DNA of 64,000 nucleotides, taken from the NCBI GenBank assembly GCA_028282845.1, contig JANQGY010000015.1, positions 157,406 to 221,405 of the forward strand. Direction: 5' to 3'. This stretch comes from a bacterium (GTDB lineage: Bacteria; Fidelibacterota; Marinisomatia; Marinisomatales; JAHJCW01). The notes below the pieces were generated by a model. It ran no database searches and had not been told where the DNA came from. It was given only the letters and a program-made list of their open reading frames with translations. Below, in pieces: positions 18,882 to 28,512 of this stretch (the stretch's first letter is position 1; every line of letters begins with the position of its first letter). Both the position numbers and the translations under genes were made by a program.

Positions 18882-20984
18882 CTATCTTATAATCACAAAT
18901 TTCTCTATCGCTCCTGCGATAGATTTCCCATTAATATCCTTTGCGTTATCTACTTGCAGTATATAAACACCACTAGCGATTAGCTGATTCGATTCTGTAA
19001 CCTGATCCCAACTGGCATCACCACTACCACTTGTATGCTCAATTGTTTTAATCAAATCACCTGTTGCAGTGTAGATTCTCAAAGTACAATAAGGAGGTAA
19101 GTTGACAAATAACAGTCTGTTGTCATCACCAGTGAAGTTAAAATCTCCAGCCTGCACAATATATGGATTAGGTACAATTCTAACTTTTTTAGCATTAATA
19201 GCACCCGGTTCAAAAGCATATGCTGCTATTTCGCTTCTATTGGCGTAAATAGAGCTTTCAAGTTGTTTACCAGGATATATACCATTATTACCGGTTCCAT
19301 TACTAACGGCTGAAACAGCATAATGATATGCTTCTCCCCTGACAACACTATTGTCTTCATATGTCATTTGACTTGCTGAAATATTATCTTCAATAACTTC
19401 CCACACAAGGTGAGTACCATCTGCATTTAATTCGCTATAGGTATCAACTAAAAACTCACCTTTTTTTCGATATATTTTAAAATGATCAACATTACCCGGG
19501 TCTTCAACATAATTCCAATCCAATGTAATTTTTTCTGGTCCTGATGTCACATTTAGATTAGGTGCAGGAGGTGCCTGACCTACATCGAGTGTATTAGTCC
19601 AAGCCCATAGAGCCCTATCCATTGATTGGAATAATGAGTCTTTACCTGTTGCTAGTAATGCATTCTTTGCTTCATCGTCAAAATTAGCGCCGGGAACATC
19701 CCTGTACCAGTCCCTCCACTCAAGACCTTTTTCTATAGCCAGTTCACGCGAAATGCCGTTTGCACCGACAGCATATACAATAGTAACCGACTCCCCCTTA
19801 TTAAAATTATATGGACCAAAGGCTTGAAATGGGTACTCGTCTTCTTGACTGGAAGCATCATCCGGCCAACCAGCTTGTTCTTCAACAGTTTGGCGAGTTC
19901 CTGAAGCTGCCCAATCCCATACCGTTGCAAAACCAGGAAAATCTTGGTCCCATACATTATATATGCTCATATTACCAATGATTGATACAGGCTGATTTGG
20001 ATCATCCGAGCTATTACTAGTTGATGCATCTGCTTGGAGGGCAGAAAATCCTGCATAGGCTGTTGATACAAATTCACCAGATGGTAATGGTGTTGCTCCA
20101 CCAGATCCAATTGCGAACCTTGGATCTCCCGTATCATCAAATGGTTTACCACCCGGTTCAAATTCTACAATTTCAGGATGATCACCGTCCCAACCATATG
20201 ATACAAACAGATTTCTTCCTCCGCCAACTAAATCTGATTCGAATTCTTCAAAAGTTGCCCAATCATCTTTAGCTTCTTCATACCATCTCGAATACGTAAT
20301 CCATGTTCCTTCAGCAGTTTGCGGACTATACCCTACTAAAAAATATACATTTTCCATAGTTTGTGAATCATCTGTATCCGGCTCATTATCCCTGTCCCAA
20401 TCAAACGTACAAGTATATGTATTTTCAACAATTACATAATCATTGTGATAATGATTAGCAAAGGAATATGATTTACTTGATACGTCAAAACCAGGATATG
20501 CTTTATATTTAACCTCAATCATTTGGTCAGAAGGCAAATCTGGATCTACCATCCCCTTAAATGATCTTGAGGACTGTAACAATTTCCCTTCAGAATAGAC
20601 CCACACTTCTGGCGGTGCATATTTCCTATATTCAAATATACCGTATGGTTCTTCATTAAAAGAGACCGGATAAAGGAACACCTCCTTAGAATGATTCACT
20701 CCTGCTGAGTCCACCCAATTTCCTATTGCAAATCCACTATTATAAAACACTACAGTCGATGATCGATATTGATCTTGCGGCCATTCACCAGTTGGGTCTG
20801 AATCATTTGTATTTAGGGCATCTTCTGAATCAATCCGCAATTTATAATCTCCTAAATCGTGTGTACGTGTTTGTGCAAATAAAACAATCTGGAGACTAAA
20901 CAAGGAAATAACTACTATCTTGACCAACGACCAACTCATTAATAATTGAGATCTATATTGCTTCATTGTTTTTTTTCTTTTCAT
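18882..20984 (-). CDS. Large secreted protein with FnIII-like domain and sorting-like C-terminus
   Basis: 700 residues, with a hydrophobic leader at 17-37. The first 480 residues show no domain I recognise but are rich in aromatic and acidic residues (YHNDYVIVENTYTCTFDWDRD). Residues about 495-590 look like fibronectin type III (KITLDWNYVEDPGNVDHFKIYRK ... YHYAVSAVSNG). The C-terminal 100 residues (VRIVPNPYIV ... LRIYTATGDLIKTIEH ... GVYILQVDNAKD) match the sorting-like tail common in this group. AGGCGGA precedes the ATG. It lies 9 bp after the receptor gene, the position where a SusD-like partner would be expected, though it does not resemble SusD. Confidence 0.72.
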   Translation of the reverse strand: MKRKKTMKQYRSQLLMSWSLVKIVVISLFSLQIVLFAQTRTHDLGDYKLRIDSEDALNTNDSDPTGEWPQDQYRSSTVVFYNSGFAIGNWVDSAGVNHSKEVFLYPVSFNEEPYGIFEYRKYAPPEVWVYSEGKLLQSSRSFKGMVDPDLPSDQMIEVKYKAYPGFDVSSKSYSFANHYHNDYVIVENTYTCTFDWDRDNEPDTDDSQTMENVYFLVGYSPQTAEGTWITYSRWYEEAKDDWATFEEFESDLVGGGRNLFVSYGWDGDHPEIVEFEPGGKPFDDTGDPRFAIGSGGATPLPSGEFVSTAYAGFSALQADASTSNSSDDPNQPVSIIGNMSIYNVWDQDFPGFATVWDWAASGTRQTVEEQAGWPDDASSQEDEYPFQAFGPYNFNKGESVTIVYAVGANGISRELAIEKGLEWRDWYRDVPGANFDDEAKNALLATGKDSLFQSMDRALWAWTNTLDVGQAPPAPNLNVTSGPEKITLDWNYVEDPGNVDHFKIYRKKGEFLVDTYSELNADGTHLVWEVIEDNISASQMTYEDNSVVRGEAYHYAVSAVSNGTGNNGIYPGKQLESSIYANRSEIAAYAFEPGAINAKKVRIVPNPYIVQAGDFNFTGDDNRLLFVNLPPYCTLRIYTATGDLIKTIEHTSGSGDASWDQVTESNQLIASGVYILQVDNAKDINGKSIAGAIEKFVIIR

Positions 20985-20993
20985 TTTTTCCGC

Positions 20994-23975
20994 CTATAAT
21001 TGAATTTTTATACCGAACCAGAAGTATCTTGGATTGATAAAATGCGCCCAATCATTCCAACCTAGTTCAATATAATCTTGTTCGTGGTCACCCAATTTAT
21101 CGTTCCCTTTTTGTTCACCAGTTTCATGCGGGAATCGTAGTGAATCAATATATTTATTCCAATAAAGTGGCGAAGGGAATCCTTTAAAATTGAATAAGTT
21201 CTTCACCTGCATATATACACTTAATTTAGCGTTAGCCATTTTGAGCCTCTTCTCAACCATTAAATCAGTATTCCACCAATCTATTACCTCAACATAATGC
21301 TGATCGCTCAATCGGGCTTCAGGATTAATCAGTTCTTTACCACCATCGGACCACTCCTGAATGATATTCAGTCTCCAGTCTCCTAAAATACTCTGTCCAA
21401 AGAGTTTAGGTCCAAATTTATCAGGCGTCTTAAAGGTCAGATTTGCCGTTACTGACGGCACCGGATTGTATCTTTCTTGATTCGTTTGTTCCCGTTGTTC
21501 ATCTGCTTTCTGTCTGTCCTCATAAACGTATCGTAATCCAGTATAACCTACGCTTCGTACCATATAATCCAATGTTACCCAACCATACCACCAATCTCCG
21601 AATCTCTTCTCGAATTTCATTTCTAATCCTCTGATATCTTCATAGCTATTGTTCGACCAAGTTTCAATATCATTGTCACTATCAATCGAAACTATATTCT
21701 GAAGACTTAACTGATCGGATACATCTTTATAGTATCCCATCAGATGAAGTAGTATATTGTCACCAATACCCTTTTGTAAACCAATCTCATAGGAAATAGT
21801 TTTGGGCCAGTTAGCCTGTATATTTGGAATTGTTGCGCCTCTAGAATATGGTCTAATTGTAAACAATCTATCGGTTACCGGCGGTTGATATAGATGATTA
21901 TAGTTAAAGAATACTTTACTATTTTCTGTTACCGGATGAGATACTCCCAATCTTGGGCTTACATACAGTTTATAGGCTTTTTCATCGGTAGTTAAATCGT
22001 CAAATGAGTTATCATTTTCTCTGAAATATGAAAGCGTGTAAGGTAACTCAGTAAAGATGTAGTTTGGGTCTAAGTTAAATGGAGTAGTACCTGGATCAAG
22101 ATAATCAAATCGCAATCCTACATTTGCGATCATACCTTCATATTCTATTTTATCCTGAATATATCCAGAAATATTGATAGGAGACTCATCGTAATACCAC
22201 CAATTACCGGGTGCCTCTTCATATGGTTCTGTAGTTGCACCATGATTTATCTCTCGTCTTTCTTGAAAATTAGTGTAGGAGAGTTCTAATCCTGTTTTAA
22301 TCTCATTATTTCGGTTAATTTGTGAGGTTAAATCAAAACCAATGCGAATTCCATTGTACTTAGAATGATCCTGCCCTCTTCCACCTCCAGACATTAAGAA
22401 ATCACCGAGAATATCGTACTGTTCAATTATAGAACCAATTTCACTACCAACATATCCAAATGGAGCTTCGTCATAATAATTGTTTCCTATCTTTTTAACT
22501 CCTGAAGTATCTCTAAGAGCGATAGGCTCTTGAATTGTTCTATAATTTGTATATTCGATATTTATATCATAAAAAGTCTTATGACTCAGTACGTGATTTA
22601 GCGATAATCCTCCTCTATACTGATAACTTTCTATTGGATTATAATTAGCGTCGTGCCACATATATCTCCAATACAATGCATCTCTTGCAAACTGGGTTCC
22701 CTGCCTTGTACCTGTGATCATACCAATACTATCATCATATATTGAACCGCTAATACCTGTTGAAACCATATAAGTATTAACGAGAGATAATTTCATCCCC
22801 GGTTTCGGGAACATGGTAAATTTGAGTATTGAAGAACTATTTATGGAGTTATTCCGACTGAATGGATATGCTAGCTGCATGTCTTCATATCTCTGTGAAA
22901 ATAAAAACGTCACAGGTAAGAATGGAACTTTTCCACTTATTGAGAAATCAACTACAGCATCAGGTTTGTTTGCATATTTCCTAATTCTGTGCTGCCATTT
23001 CCATACCTCTAAAGCTTCTTGTGGAGTAAGATTATTATTTGGATCGGGATCCGCTAGAAACTGACGAGTCACTTCATTCCAGCCGACAAATGTAAATGGA
23101 TACTGTCCATTATCTACCATTTCTTGTGTTACGCCTGTGAATGCATCATCACCAGCATAGACTTTCCAGAAAGGACCGTCAATACTATATGGGCTAGGCC
23201 CAAAATGTTTTTTCTGTGGAGGTCCGTATCTTAAATCGAAATCCAAACTATATTTATCTAAACTACCATCTTTAGTAATGACATTTACCATTCCGGATCT
23301 AACATTTCCAAATTCAGCGCTAAATCCACCAGTCAGAATCTCAACTTCTTTTATAGCAGTTAAATTCAAACCTGTCATTGGTTGTTGGTTCCTTTCGTTT
23401 CTTGTCGAGATTCCGTCAACCACTATATCGGTTTCATTTATATCACCACCGCGAACAACCAGTCCCGTTCCTTCTGAAGATGCTTGCATACTTATTCCAG
23501 CTTCAGATGCCAATATTTCTTCAAAATTATCGAGAGGTCTGTTGCGAACATCTTCTGCAGTAACAATTATCTGACTTGAAGAAACATCCATTTGAACTGG
23601 CGGCCTTTGAGTTTCAACAATAACAGTCTCACCTTGAATTGCTTCCGTAATTAATGCAAAATCAGCATTTGTGGTTTGATTAATACTTACCTTAACATTC
23701 TCCAAAATCGTTTCGGCATAACCAATCATCTGTGCAGATAATCGATACGTATCGGGCGATATATTAATTAGGATAAAATAACCATTCTGATCTGTTGATG
23801 TACCAATATCTGTGCCTTCTAGTATGATATTAACACCAACTAACGGATCATTTGATTCTGAATCAATAACGCGTCCGGATATTTTACCTGTTGCGCCAAA
23901 TAAACCACTGACACTTATAAGTAAAACTATCAAAAATACAAATAAGTTCTTGCATCTATGTTGATAGGCGTCCAT
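20994..23975 (-). CDS. TonB-dependent receptor with carboxypeptidase-like regulatory domain
   Basis: About 993 residues from the ATG at 23975, which has AGGAGG upstream and begins a leader (LFVFLIVLLISVSGLFG). Domains in order: a CarboxypepD_reg-like beta domain (GKISGRVIDSESNDPLVGVNI), a plug domain (DNFEEILASEAGISMQ, VVRGGDINETDIVVDGIS) and a 22-strand-type barrel to the end. It should import a ligand across the outer membrane using TonB energy. The SusC-like N-terminal layout is there, but no SusD gene follows. The ligand is likely a sugar released by the neighbouring hydrolases. Confidence 0.88.
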   Translation of the reverse strand: MDAYQHRCKNLFVFLIVLLISVSGLFGATGKISGRVIDSESNDPLVGVNIILEGTDIGTSTDQNGYFILINISPDTYRLSAQMIGYAETILENVKVSINQTTNADFALITEAIQGETVIVETQRPPVQMDVSSSQIIVTAEDVRNRPLDNFEEILASEAGISMQASSEGTGLVVRGGDINETDIVVDGISTRNERNQQPMTGLNLTAIKEVEILTGGFSAEFGNVRSGMVNVITKDGSLDKYSLDFDLRYGPPQKKHFGPSPYSIDGPFWKVYAGDDAFTGVTQEMVDNGQYPFTFVGWNEVTRQFLADPDPNNNLTPQEALEVWKWQHRIRKYANKPDAVVDFSISGKVPFLPVTFLFSQRYEDMQLAYPFSRNNSINSSSILKFTMFPKPGMKLSLVNTYMVSTGISGSIYDDSIGMITGTRQGTQFARDALYWRYMWHDANYNPIESYQYRGGLSLNHVLSHKTFYDINIEYTNYRTIQEPIALRDTSGVKKIGNNYYDEAPFGYVGSEIGSIIEQYDILGDFLMSGGGRGQDHSKYNGIRIGFDLTSQINRNNEIKTGLELSYTNFQERREINHGATTEPYEEAPGNWWYYDESPINISGYIQDKIEYEGMIANVGLRFDYLDPGTTPFNLDPNYIFTELPYTLSYFRENDNSFDDLTTDEKAYKLYVSPRLGVSHPVTENSKVFFNYNHLYQPPVTDRLFTIRPYSRGATIPNIQANWPKTISYEIGLQKGIGDNILLHLMGYYKDVSDQLSLQNIVSIDSDNDIETWSNNSYEDIRGLEMKFEKRFGDWWYGWVTLDYMVRSVGYTGLRYVYEDRQKADEQREQTNQERYNPVPSVTANLTFKTPDKFGPKLFGQSILGDWRLNIIQEWSDGGKELINPEARLSDQHYVEVIDWWNTDLMVEKRLKMANAKLSVYMQVKNLFNFKGFPSPLYWNKYIDSLRFPHETGEQKGNDKLGDHEQDYIELGWNDWAHFINPRYFWFGIKIQL

Positions 23976-24022
23976 TATGTGATCCTCCTTTGATTTAAAT
24001 GTTAGAGAATTCATTTTTAAAA

Positions 24023-25330
24023 TTATTTGTAATCATATTGCCAATTTGGATTTTGAATCTCATCTTCGTGAGTAGAATGGACTAATTTATATTCTCCATC
24101 CTCTAACCTGTCGACAAATATAAATTCCTTTACCCCGGTTATAGCATAATACCACTTCTCGATAGGTTTATTTGCATAGGTATTAGAAAAATCTCTATCA
24201 ACCTCTACCGGAGTGCCATATAGTATAAAAATTCTAGCCATATCAGAATCAACTCCTCCTCTAAAGTGTGATTCACAATATTCCAACCTATTGAAGTGTT
24301 CTATAAAGAATTCATTTTTATCTGTTGACGGGTCTGGATCTCTACGATTCCAAAAATTTATTATAAACTGCTGTTTACCTTCCTTCGATAACTTTTTAAA
24401 AATCTTTTTTTCTTCATTTGTGGCGATATACTTGATCTGTTTTAAATATTTTTTAATATCGCTTTTTTCCATAGGAATCAATTCATTAATACCTAACTCA
24501 ACATCCGATAATGTAAAATGCCGGCTTTGGGATATGTTTTCACCGGTTGAAAGATCATTAATTAAAATTGTTAAATTGTATTCTCCAATTTCAATATCTT
24601 CAATACCTACGATTTCAATTCTTGTAGCATCAAATGCAGTAGATCGTACAGAATCCTGCTTAGATGATTCTATAATGTTGTCGTTATGGTCGGTTATTTC
24701 GTAGTGATGAGTATACCAAGTCGGATTACCATCTGAATAAGACAGGTTATTAACTTGATAATAAACATAGAGCTTTTTTTGAGCAGTTTTCGTATTAATA
24801 TTTTTAACGGTATATGGAATTAAATTGAGACCACCTTTATAGAACTTTGTTTTATTCTCCCCCTTTACAATCTTTTTGATAAAGACTAAATCACTTATTG
24901 ATAGCTTGTCGTCAAATTTCTTCACCGGTAAAGCAACATCAATGATGCTATTCTTTTCAATAACTTTATCAGTAAATGACATATAAATTAATAGAGTATC
25001 CTGTACTGTGTTGATTCTATCCATCGCTAAATAGAAGGTATTGTTATTGTAAATATAGTCGGCGATATCGATTTTTTTATCCAGTATCATCTTACCGTTA
25101 TTAGCCTTAACAATAATCTCTAACTCCTGACTTTTATCTGGTTCACCAACGCTGATATACTTACTATAGGACAAGTCCAAAGAGTAGGTCAACTCGATAA
25201 TAGTACTGTCATTTACACCTTTAAATTGTGGTGCGTAAAGATATATTTTTAAATCATCTTTAGACTCAAATGTCATACCGTTTAAAATATGAACTAACAG
25301 AAGTGATATGATTAATATGTATCTTGACAT
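24023..25330 (-). CDS. GWxTD-domain protein
   Basis: 435 residues with a leader (MSRYILIISLLLVHILNG). The last 150 residues are the GWxTD domain: IKYIATNEEKKIFKKL, FIINFWNRRDPDPSTDKNEFF, RLEYCESHF and ARIFILYGTPVEVD. The family-naming motif reads G-V-D-S-D here, so its tryptophan is lost. The N-terminal 270 residues are beta-rich. The family is common in Marinimicrobia, Ignavibacteria and relatives and has no known function. It lies directly between transporter and receptor genes, so it may help in uptake or surface assembly. Confidence 0.82.
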   Translation of the reverse strand: MSRYILIISLLLVHILNGMTFESKDDLKIYLYAPQFKGVNDSTIIELTYSLDLSYSKYISVGEPDKSQELEIIVKANNGKMILDKKIDIADYIYNNNTFYLAMDRINTVQDTLLIYMSFTDKVIEKNSIIDVALPVKKFDDKLSISDLVFIKKIVKGENKTKFYKGGLNLIPYTVKNINTKTAQKKLYVYYQVNNLSYSDGNPTWYTHHYEITDHNDNIIESSKQDSVRSTAFDATRIEIVGIEDIEIGEYNLTILINDLSTGENISQSRHFTLSDVELGINELIPMEKSDIKKYLKQIKYIATNEEKKIFKKLSKEGKQQFIINFWNRRDPDPSTDKNEFFIEHFNRLEYCESHFRGGVDSDMARIFILYGTPVEVDRDFSNTYANKPIEKWYYAITGVKEFIFVDRLEDGEYKLVHSTHEDEIQNPNWQYDYK

Positions 25331-25333
25331 TTG

Positions 25334-26197
25334 TTAATCTGCCATCAAATAGGCTGCTAAAATTGCTAGAACCATGCCAATAATTATTATGGGATGTGGA
25401 ATAACCTGGTAAATTGCCAATGAAATCATTATTGTTAACACAGGTGCACCGGCGTTTATAAGCGGACTAACAATAATTGCCTTTCCATACCTAAGAGCAT
25501 AAACTAAACAGAGCGCACCGACAGCATTAAGTATCTGAATCATCGCAGCTAAATACGGACCTTTAAAACTCCAATTTATATCTAAGGAAAAATCAGTCAT
25601 CATAAGTGCGAATGGTATGAGAAGAAGTCCGGTAACCATCATATAAAAGAAAATACTTTCAGCTTTCATAGTCTCATTCGCGAATTTCATAATATATGCT
25701 TGGAATCCCCACGCGAAAAACACTAAAAGTGACAACCCTAGCCAAAATGAACCGGATGATCCTCCTTCTTGAGGCGGTTGATAAGACAAAAATAGTATTG
25801 CAATTAATGCAATAACTATTCCCAACCACCCTTTTTTACCTGTCCGCTCTTTCAAAAACCAATAGGACAATAAAATTGTAATAACGGGAGAGAGCGATAT
25901 GATAGGAAACACTAAGTATGCCGGACCGTTTCTCAAGGCTTGAAATAGAATTAATTGACCGCCTGCACCTGTGAAACCGATAACTAATCCTAGAAAGATA
26001 GATTTCAGATCAAATTCCAACTTCCACTTTATAATCTTAAGTGCTACTAAAGCCGGAGGAATCATTGTAAATGCCCAAACCGTATACCCAAGAGTGGCAG
26101 GAAATCCTGCTTTTTCCGGAATCTCAATAAGGGCGCCCCAAACGCCCCAAAAACTAACTGTTACTATAGTAAATATATGCCAATTTTTAAGTTTCAC
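25334..26197 (-). CDS. EamA/DMT family inner-membrane transporter
   Basis: 287 residues with ten predicted helices, in two EamA repeats. The start is most likely GTG at 26197: it overlaps the stop of the aldolase-type gene in GTGA and has AGAAGGAA upstream. A frame start at 26230 would add 11 unlikely residues. Conserved features include FSFWGVWGAL-like helix 1 and the PIISLSPVITILLSYWFLKER segment closing the first repeat. The family exports or imports small metabolites including sugars. Position in the operon suggests it carries the locus sugar across the inner membrane. Confidence 0.82.
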   Translation of the reverse strand: MKLKNWHIFTIVTVSFWGVWGALIEIPEKAGFPATLGYTVWAFTMIPPALVALKIIKWKLEFDLKSIFLGLVIGFTGAGGQLILFQALRNGPAYLVFPIISLSPVITILLSYWFLKERTGKKGWLGIVIALIAILFLSYQPPQEGGSSGSFWLGLSLLVFFAWGFQAYIMKFANETMKAESIFFYMMVTGLLLIPFALMMTDFSLDINWSFKGPYLAAMIQILNAVGALCLVYALRYGKAIIVSPLINAGAPVLTIMISLAIYQVIPHPIIIIGMVLAILAAYLMAD

Positions 26198-27540
26198 TTT
26201 TGTATTCCTTCTAAAGTTGACATACCACAAGCCAAAGAATATGGTGTTATTACTTGTTGTATGTAGTTGCCGATTAATTCCTCGGGTTCGTTTGGTATAA
26301 AGCCCTTTTGTAAAGCAATAAATTGATCAGGTAAATATTTTTCTATCATTGCTTCTGTTGGTTTCGAATGCTTCGAAAGATTATCCATCATATTTGAAAT
26401 TGCCTTACTTACTTTTGGATTTGGCCAATAATATCTAATTCTATCACTAAGACTGTAAATACGAGAGTAGTCCAATTCCTCCTTAGTTCCGGTATAATGA
26501 TTTATCCAATATTCCGGTTTTTCAAGCATTTCATGATTTACGATTAGCGATAGATTAGACTTATTTGCAATCTCGCCCGATCTATATAATTCAATCTCAA
26601 TTTTTTCCAGTTTAAATAAAATTTCTCTAAGAGCGAATGTTAGAGCCGGTCCGACTTTTAAAATGGCAAAGTGGTCCTTAACTAATTGCTTGAGTGAATC
26701 AGCTGATTGATAATCAGTTGAGTGGGCTTCATAAACTAAATTTTCATACTTCTCAATAAATTTTACTAATTCTCGTGATTTTGATGGATCATATTTAAAT
26801 ACTTCTTTATCACCAAATTCTACACCGGGCTGCGTAACCACTGCGATTACTCGACTCCAGGCATCCTGTAAATTTCGTTTTTTAAATTCCGCTCTCGTAA
26901 TATTGATTGTCTCCTCAGTGGATTCTACCGTCGATACTTCGGGTGCTTGATTTTCTGACGTATCCATACCGCCCGGCTTAGGGACTTCAGTACCTATTAT
27001 GTACACCACATCCCCCTCTTTTTCCGATAGCGCAATTGTTTTTTCAGCAACCTCACAAAGTTCTGCCGCCCGCTCTGAAATCACTTCAACAGGCAGCATC
27101 CCATCGCCATCTACCGCATCATCAGCACAGACAAAACAAGTATCAAGATGGATTTTTTTGAAACCGGCCTTAACATATTCACTAATAAGCACTTTTGCAT
27201 TTTCCATAGCTTCTTTGGCTGGAAAACTCTGCCATGTATTAGGACCTAGATGATCTCCACCAAGAATAACATTATCTTTACTAAAATCAGATGCTGTGAG
27301 CAGTTTGTCAATATACTCTTTATATTGCTTGGGATTCATACCCATATATCCGCCAAATTGGTCTACCTGATTTGATGTTGCTTCAATAAGTAAAACTGAA
27401 TCATTCTTCTTAGCAAAATCAATTGCTGCTTTAAGTACAAACTTGTTTGCTGAACAAACCGAGTAGATACCTGATGTACCGTTAGATTTATGGTTTTTAA
27501 TGATACTTAATAGTATCTCGCTCTTACTCAATTTTTTCAT
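26194..27540 (-). CDS. gatZ: D-tagatose-1,6-bisphosphate aldolase GatZ/KbaZ-type subunit
   Basis: 448 residues matching the GatZ/KbaZ family: GTSGIYSVCSANKFVLKAAI at 21-40, LLIEATSNQVDQFGGYMGM, LGGDHLGPNTWQ, HLDTCFVCADD and VYEAHSTDYQ. In enteric bacteria this protein stabilises the catalytic aldolase GatY/KbaY. No GatY/KbaY-like gene is found in this window, so either it lies elsewhere or the protein has its own activity. The stop codon overlaps the GTG of the transporter gene. Gene name by family; gat versus kba cannot be decided. Confidence 0.85.
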   Translation of the reverse strand: MKKLSKSEILLSIIKNHKSNGTSGIYSVCSANKFVLKAAIDFAKKNDSVLLIEATSNQVDQFGGYMGMNPKQYKEYIDKLLTASDFSKDNVILGGDHLGPNTWQSFPAKEAMENAKVLISEYVKAGFKKIHLDTCFVCADDAVDGDGMLPVEVISERAAELCEVAEKTIALSEKEGDVVYIIGTEVPKPGGMDTSENQAPEVSTVESTEETINITRAEFKKRNLQDAWSRVIAVVTQPGVEFGDKEVFKYDPSKSRELVKFIEKYENLVYEAHSTDYQSADSLKQLVKDHFAILKVGPALTFALREILFKLEKIEIELYRSGEIANKSNLSLIVNHEMLEKPEYWINHYTGTKEELDYSRIYSLSDRIRYYWPNPKVSKAISNMMDNLSKHSKPTEAMIEKYLPDQFIALQKGFIPNEPEELIGNYIQQVITPYSLACGMSTLEGIQK

Positions 27541-27545
27541 TATTA

Positions 27546-28496
27546 TTAAATAAAAATATTCTCTTTGTGCTGATTTAAGAAATCATCTAATTCCTTTGCA
27601 TCCGGAGAAGCAGTAGAACCACCTAATTTAGTAGTAGCAATTGCACCACAAGCATTACCATTAGTCAACGCTTTTTTAATATCTCTATCAATCAACCAGC
27701 TAGAAATAAAACCTGCATTGAAACTGTCTCCTGCCCCGGTTGTATCCAATGGTTCAAGATCAAATGTTTTTGTACGAATAATTTCATCATTGTGTTTAGT
27801 TACAGCACCATCCTTACCTAATTTGATGACAATTATTCTTGAGTACTTACTTAACTTTGATAGAGCATCTTCAATCGTACTGCATCCAGAAATATTTAAC
27901 GCTTCCTGCGTATTTGGTAAAAATATATCCGTACTTTTTAACACATTATAAATATCGTCATTCCATTCTTCATCAGGATCCCAACTGGGATCGAATGATG
28001 TGGTGATATTTAGTTCGCGGCATTTTTCAAATAATTTGGCACAATCAGGGCGTATACCCGGTTGCAGATAATAAGAGGCAAAATGCACATGTTTAGATTG
28101 TCTCAATAAATCGAAATCAATGTCTTTTATCGAAAAATCTTCCATAGCACCCATATAGGTAACCATGGCGTAATTATGTGGGAAGGTCATTGATACCGTT
28201 ATACCTGTCTTGGAATTTTTATCGACAAAAACACCCGAAGTATCAACCCCACTCTCTTTTAGTTTATCAGTGACTAATCTGCCGTAATCATCTGCACCTA
28301 ATTTCCCTATAAAACCAGTCTTATTACCTAATTTTGCTATATTGGAAGCAAATATTGCGGAAGCACTTCCCATTGTTAATAACATATCTTTGGCGATTTT
28401 TTCTTTCCCGATTTCAGGAAATGATGCTATGTCTTGTAGAATAAGATCGACATTTAACTCACCAACAACAACGACATCGTATTTTTTTTCAGTCAC
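27546..28496 (-). CDS. PfkB family carbohydrate kinase
   Basis: About 316 residues. GTG at 28496 is preferred, because GGAG lies 9 bases upstream; an in-frame TTG at 28511 would add five residues. The N-terminal VVVGELNVDLIL and GSASAIFASNIAKLG sugar-binding motif and the C-terminal DTTGAGDSFNAGF anion-hole/catalytic-base signature mark a ribokinase/PfkB kinase. In the context of SIS and GatZ genes the likely substrate is tagatose 6-phosphate, giving tagatose 1,6-bisphosphate, but the specificity is inferred. Confidence 0.85.
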   Translation of the reverse strand: MTEKKYDVVVVGELNVDLILQDIASFPEIGKEKIAKDMLLTMGSASAIFASNIAKLGNKTGFIGKLGADDYGRLVTDKLKESGVDTSGVFVDKNSKTGITVSMTFPHNYAMVTYMGAMEDFSIKDIDFDLLRQSKHVHFASYYLQPGIRPDCAKLFEKCRELNITTSFDPSWDPDEEWNDDIYNVLKSTDIFLPNTQEALNISGCSTIEDALSKLSKYSRIIVIKLGKDGAVTKHNDEIIRTKTFDLEPLDTTGAGDSFNAGFISSWLIDRDIKKALTNGNACGAIATTKLGGSTASPDAKELDDFLNQHKENIFI

Positions 28497-28512
28497 TTGG
28501 ATTATCTCCAAT

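Noticed and set aside
24213..24704. 163-codon plus-strand frame opposite the GWxTD gene
   Set aside because: Antisense shadow; no ribosome-binding site and no recognisable motif.
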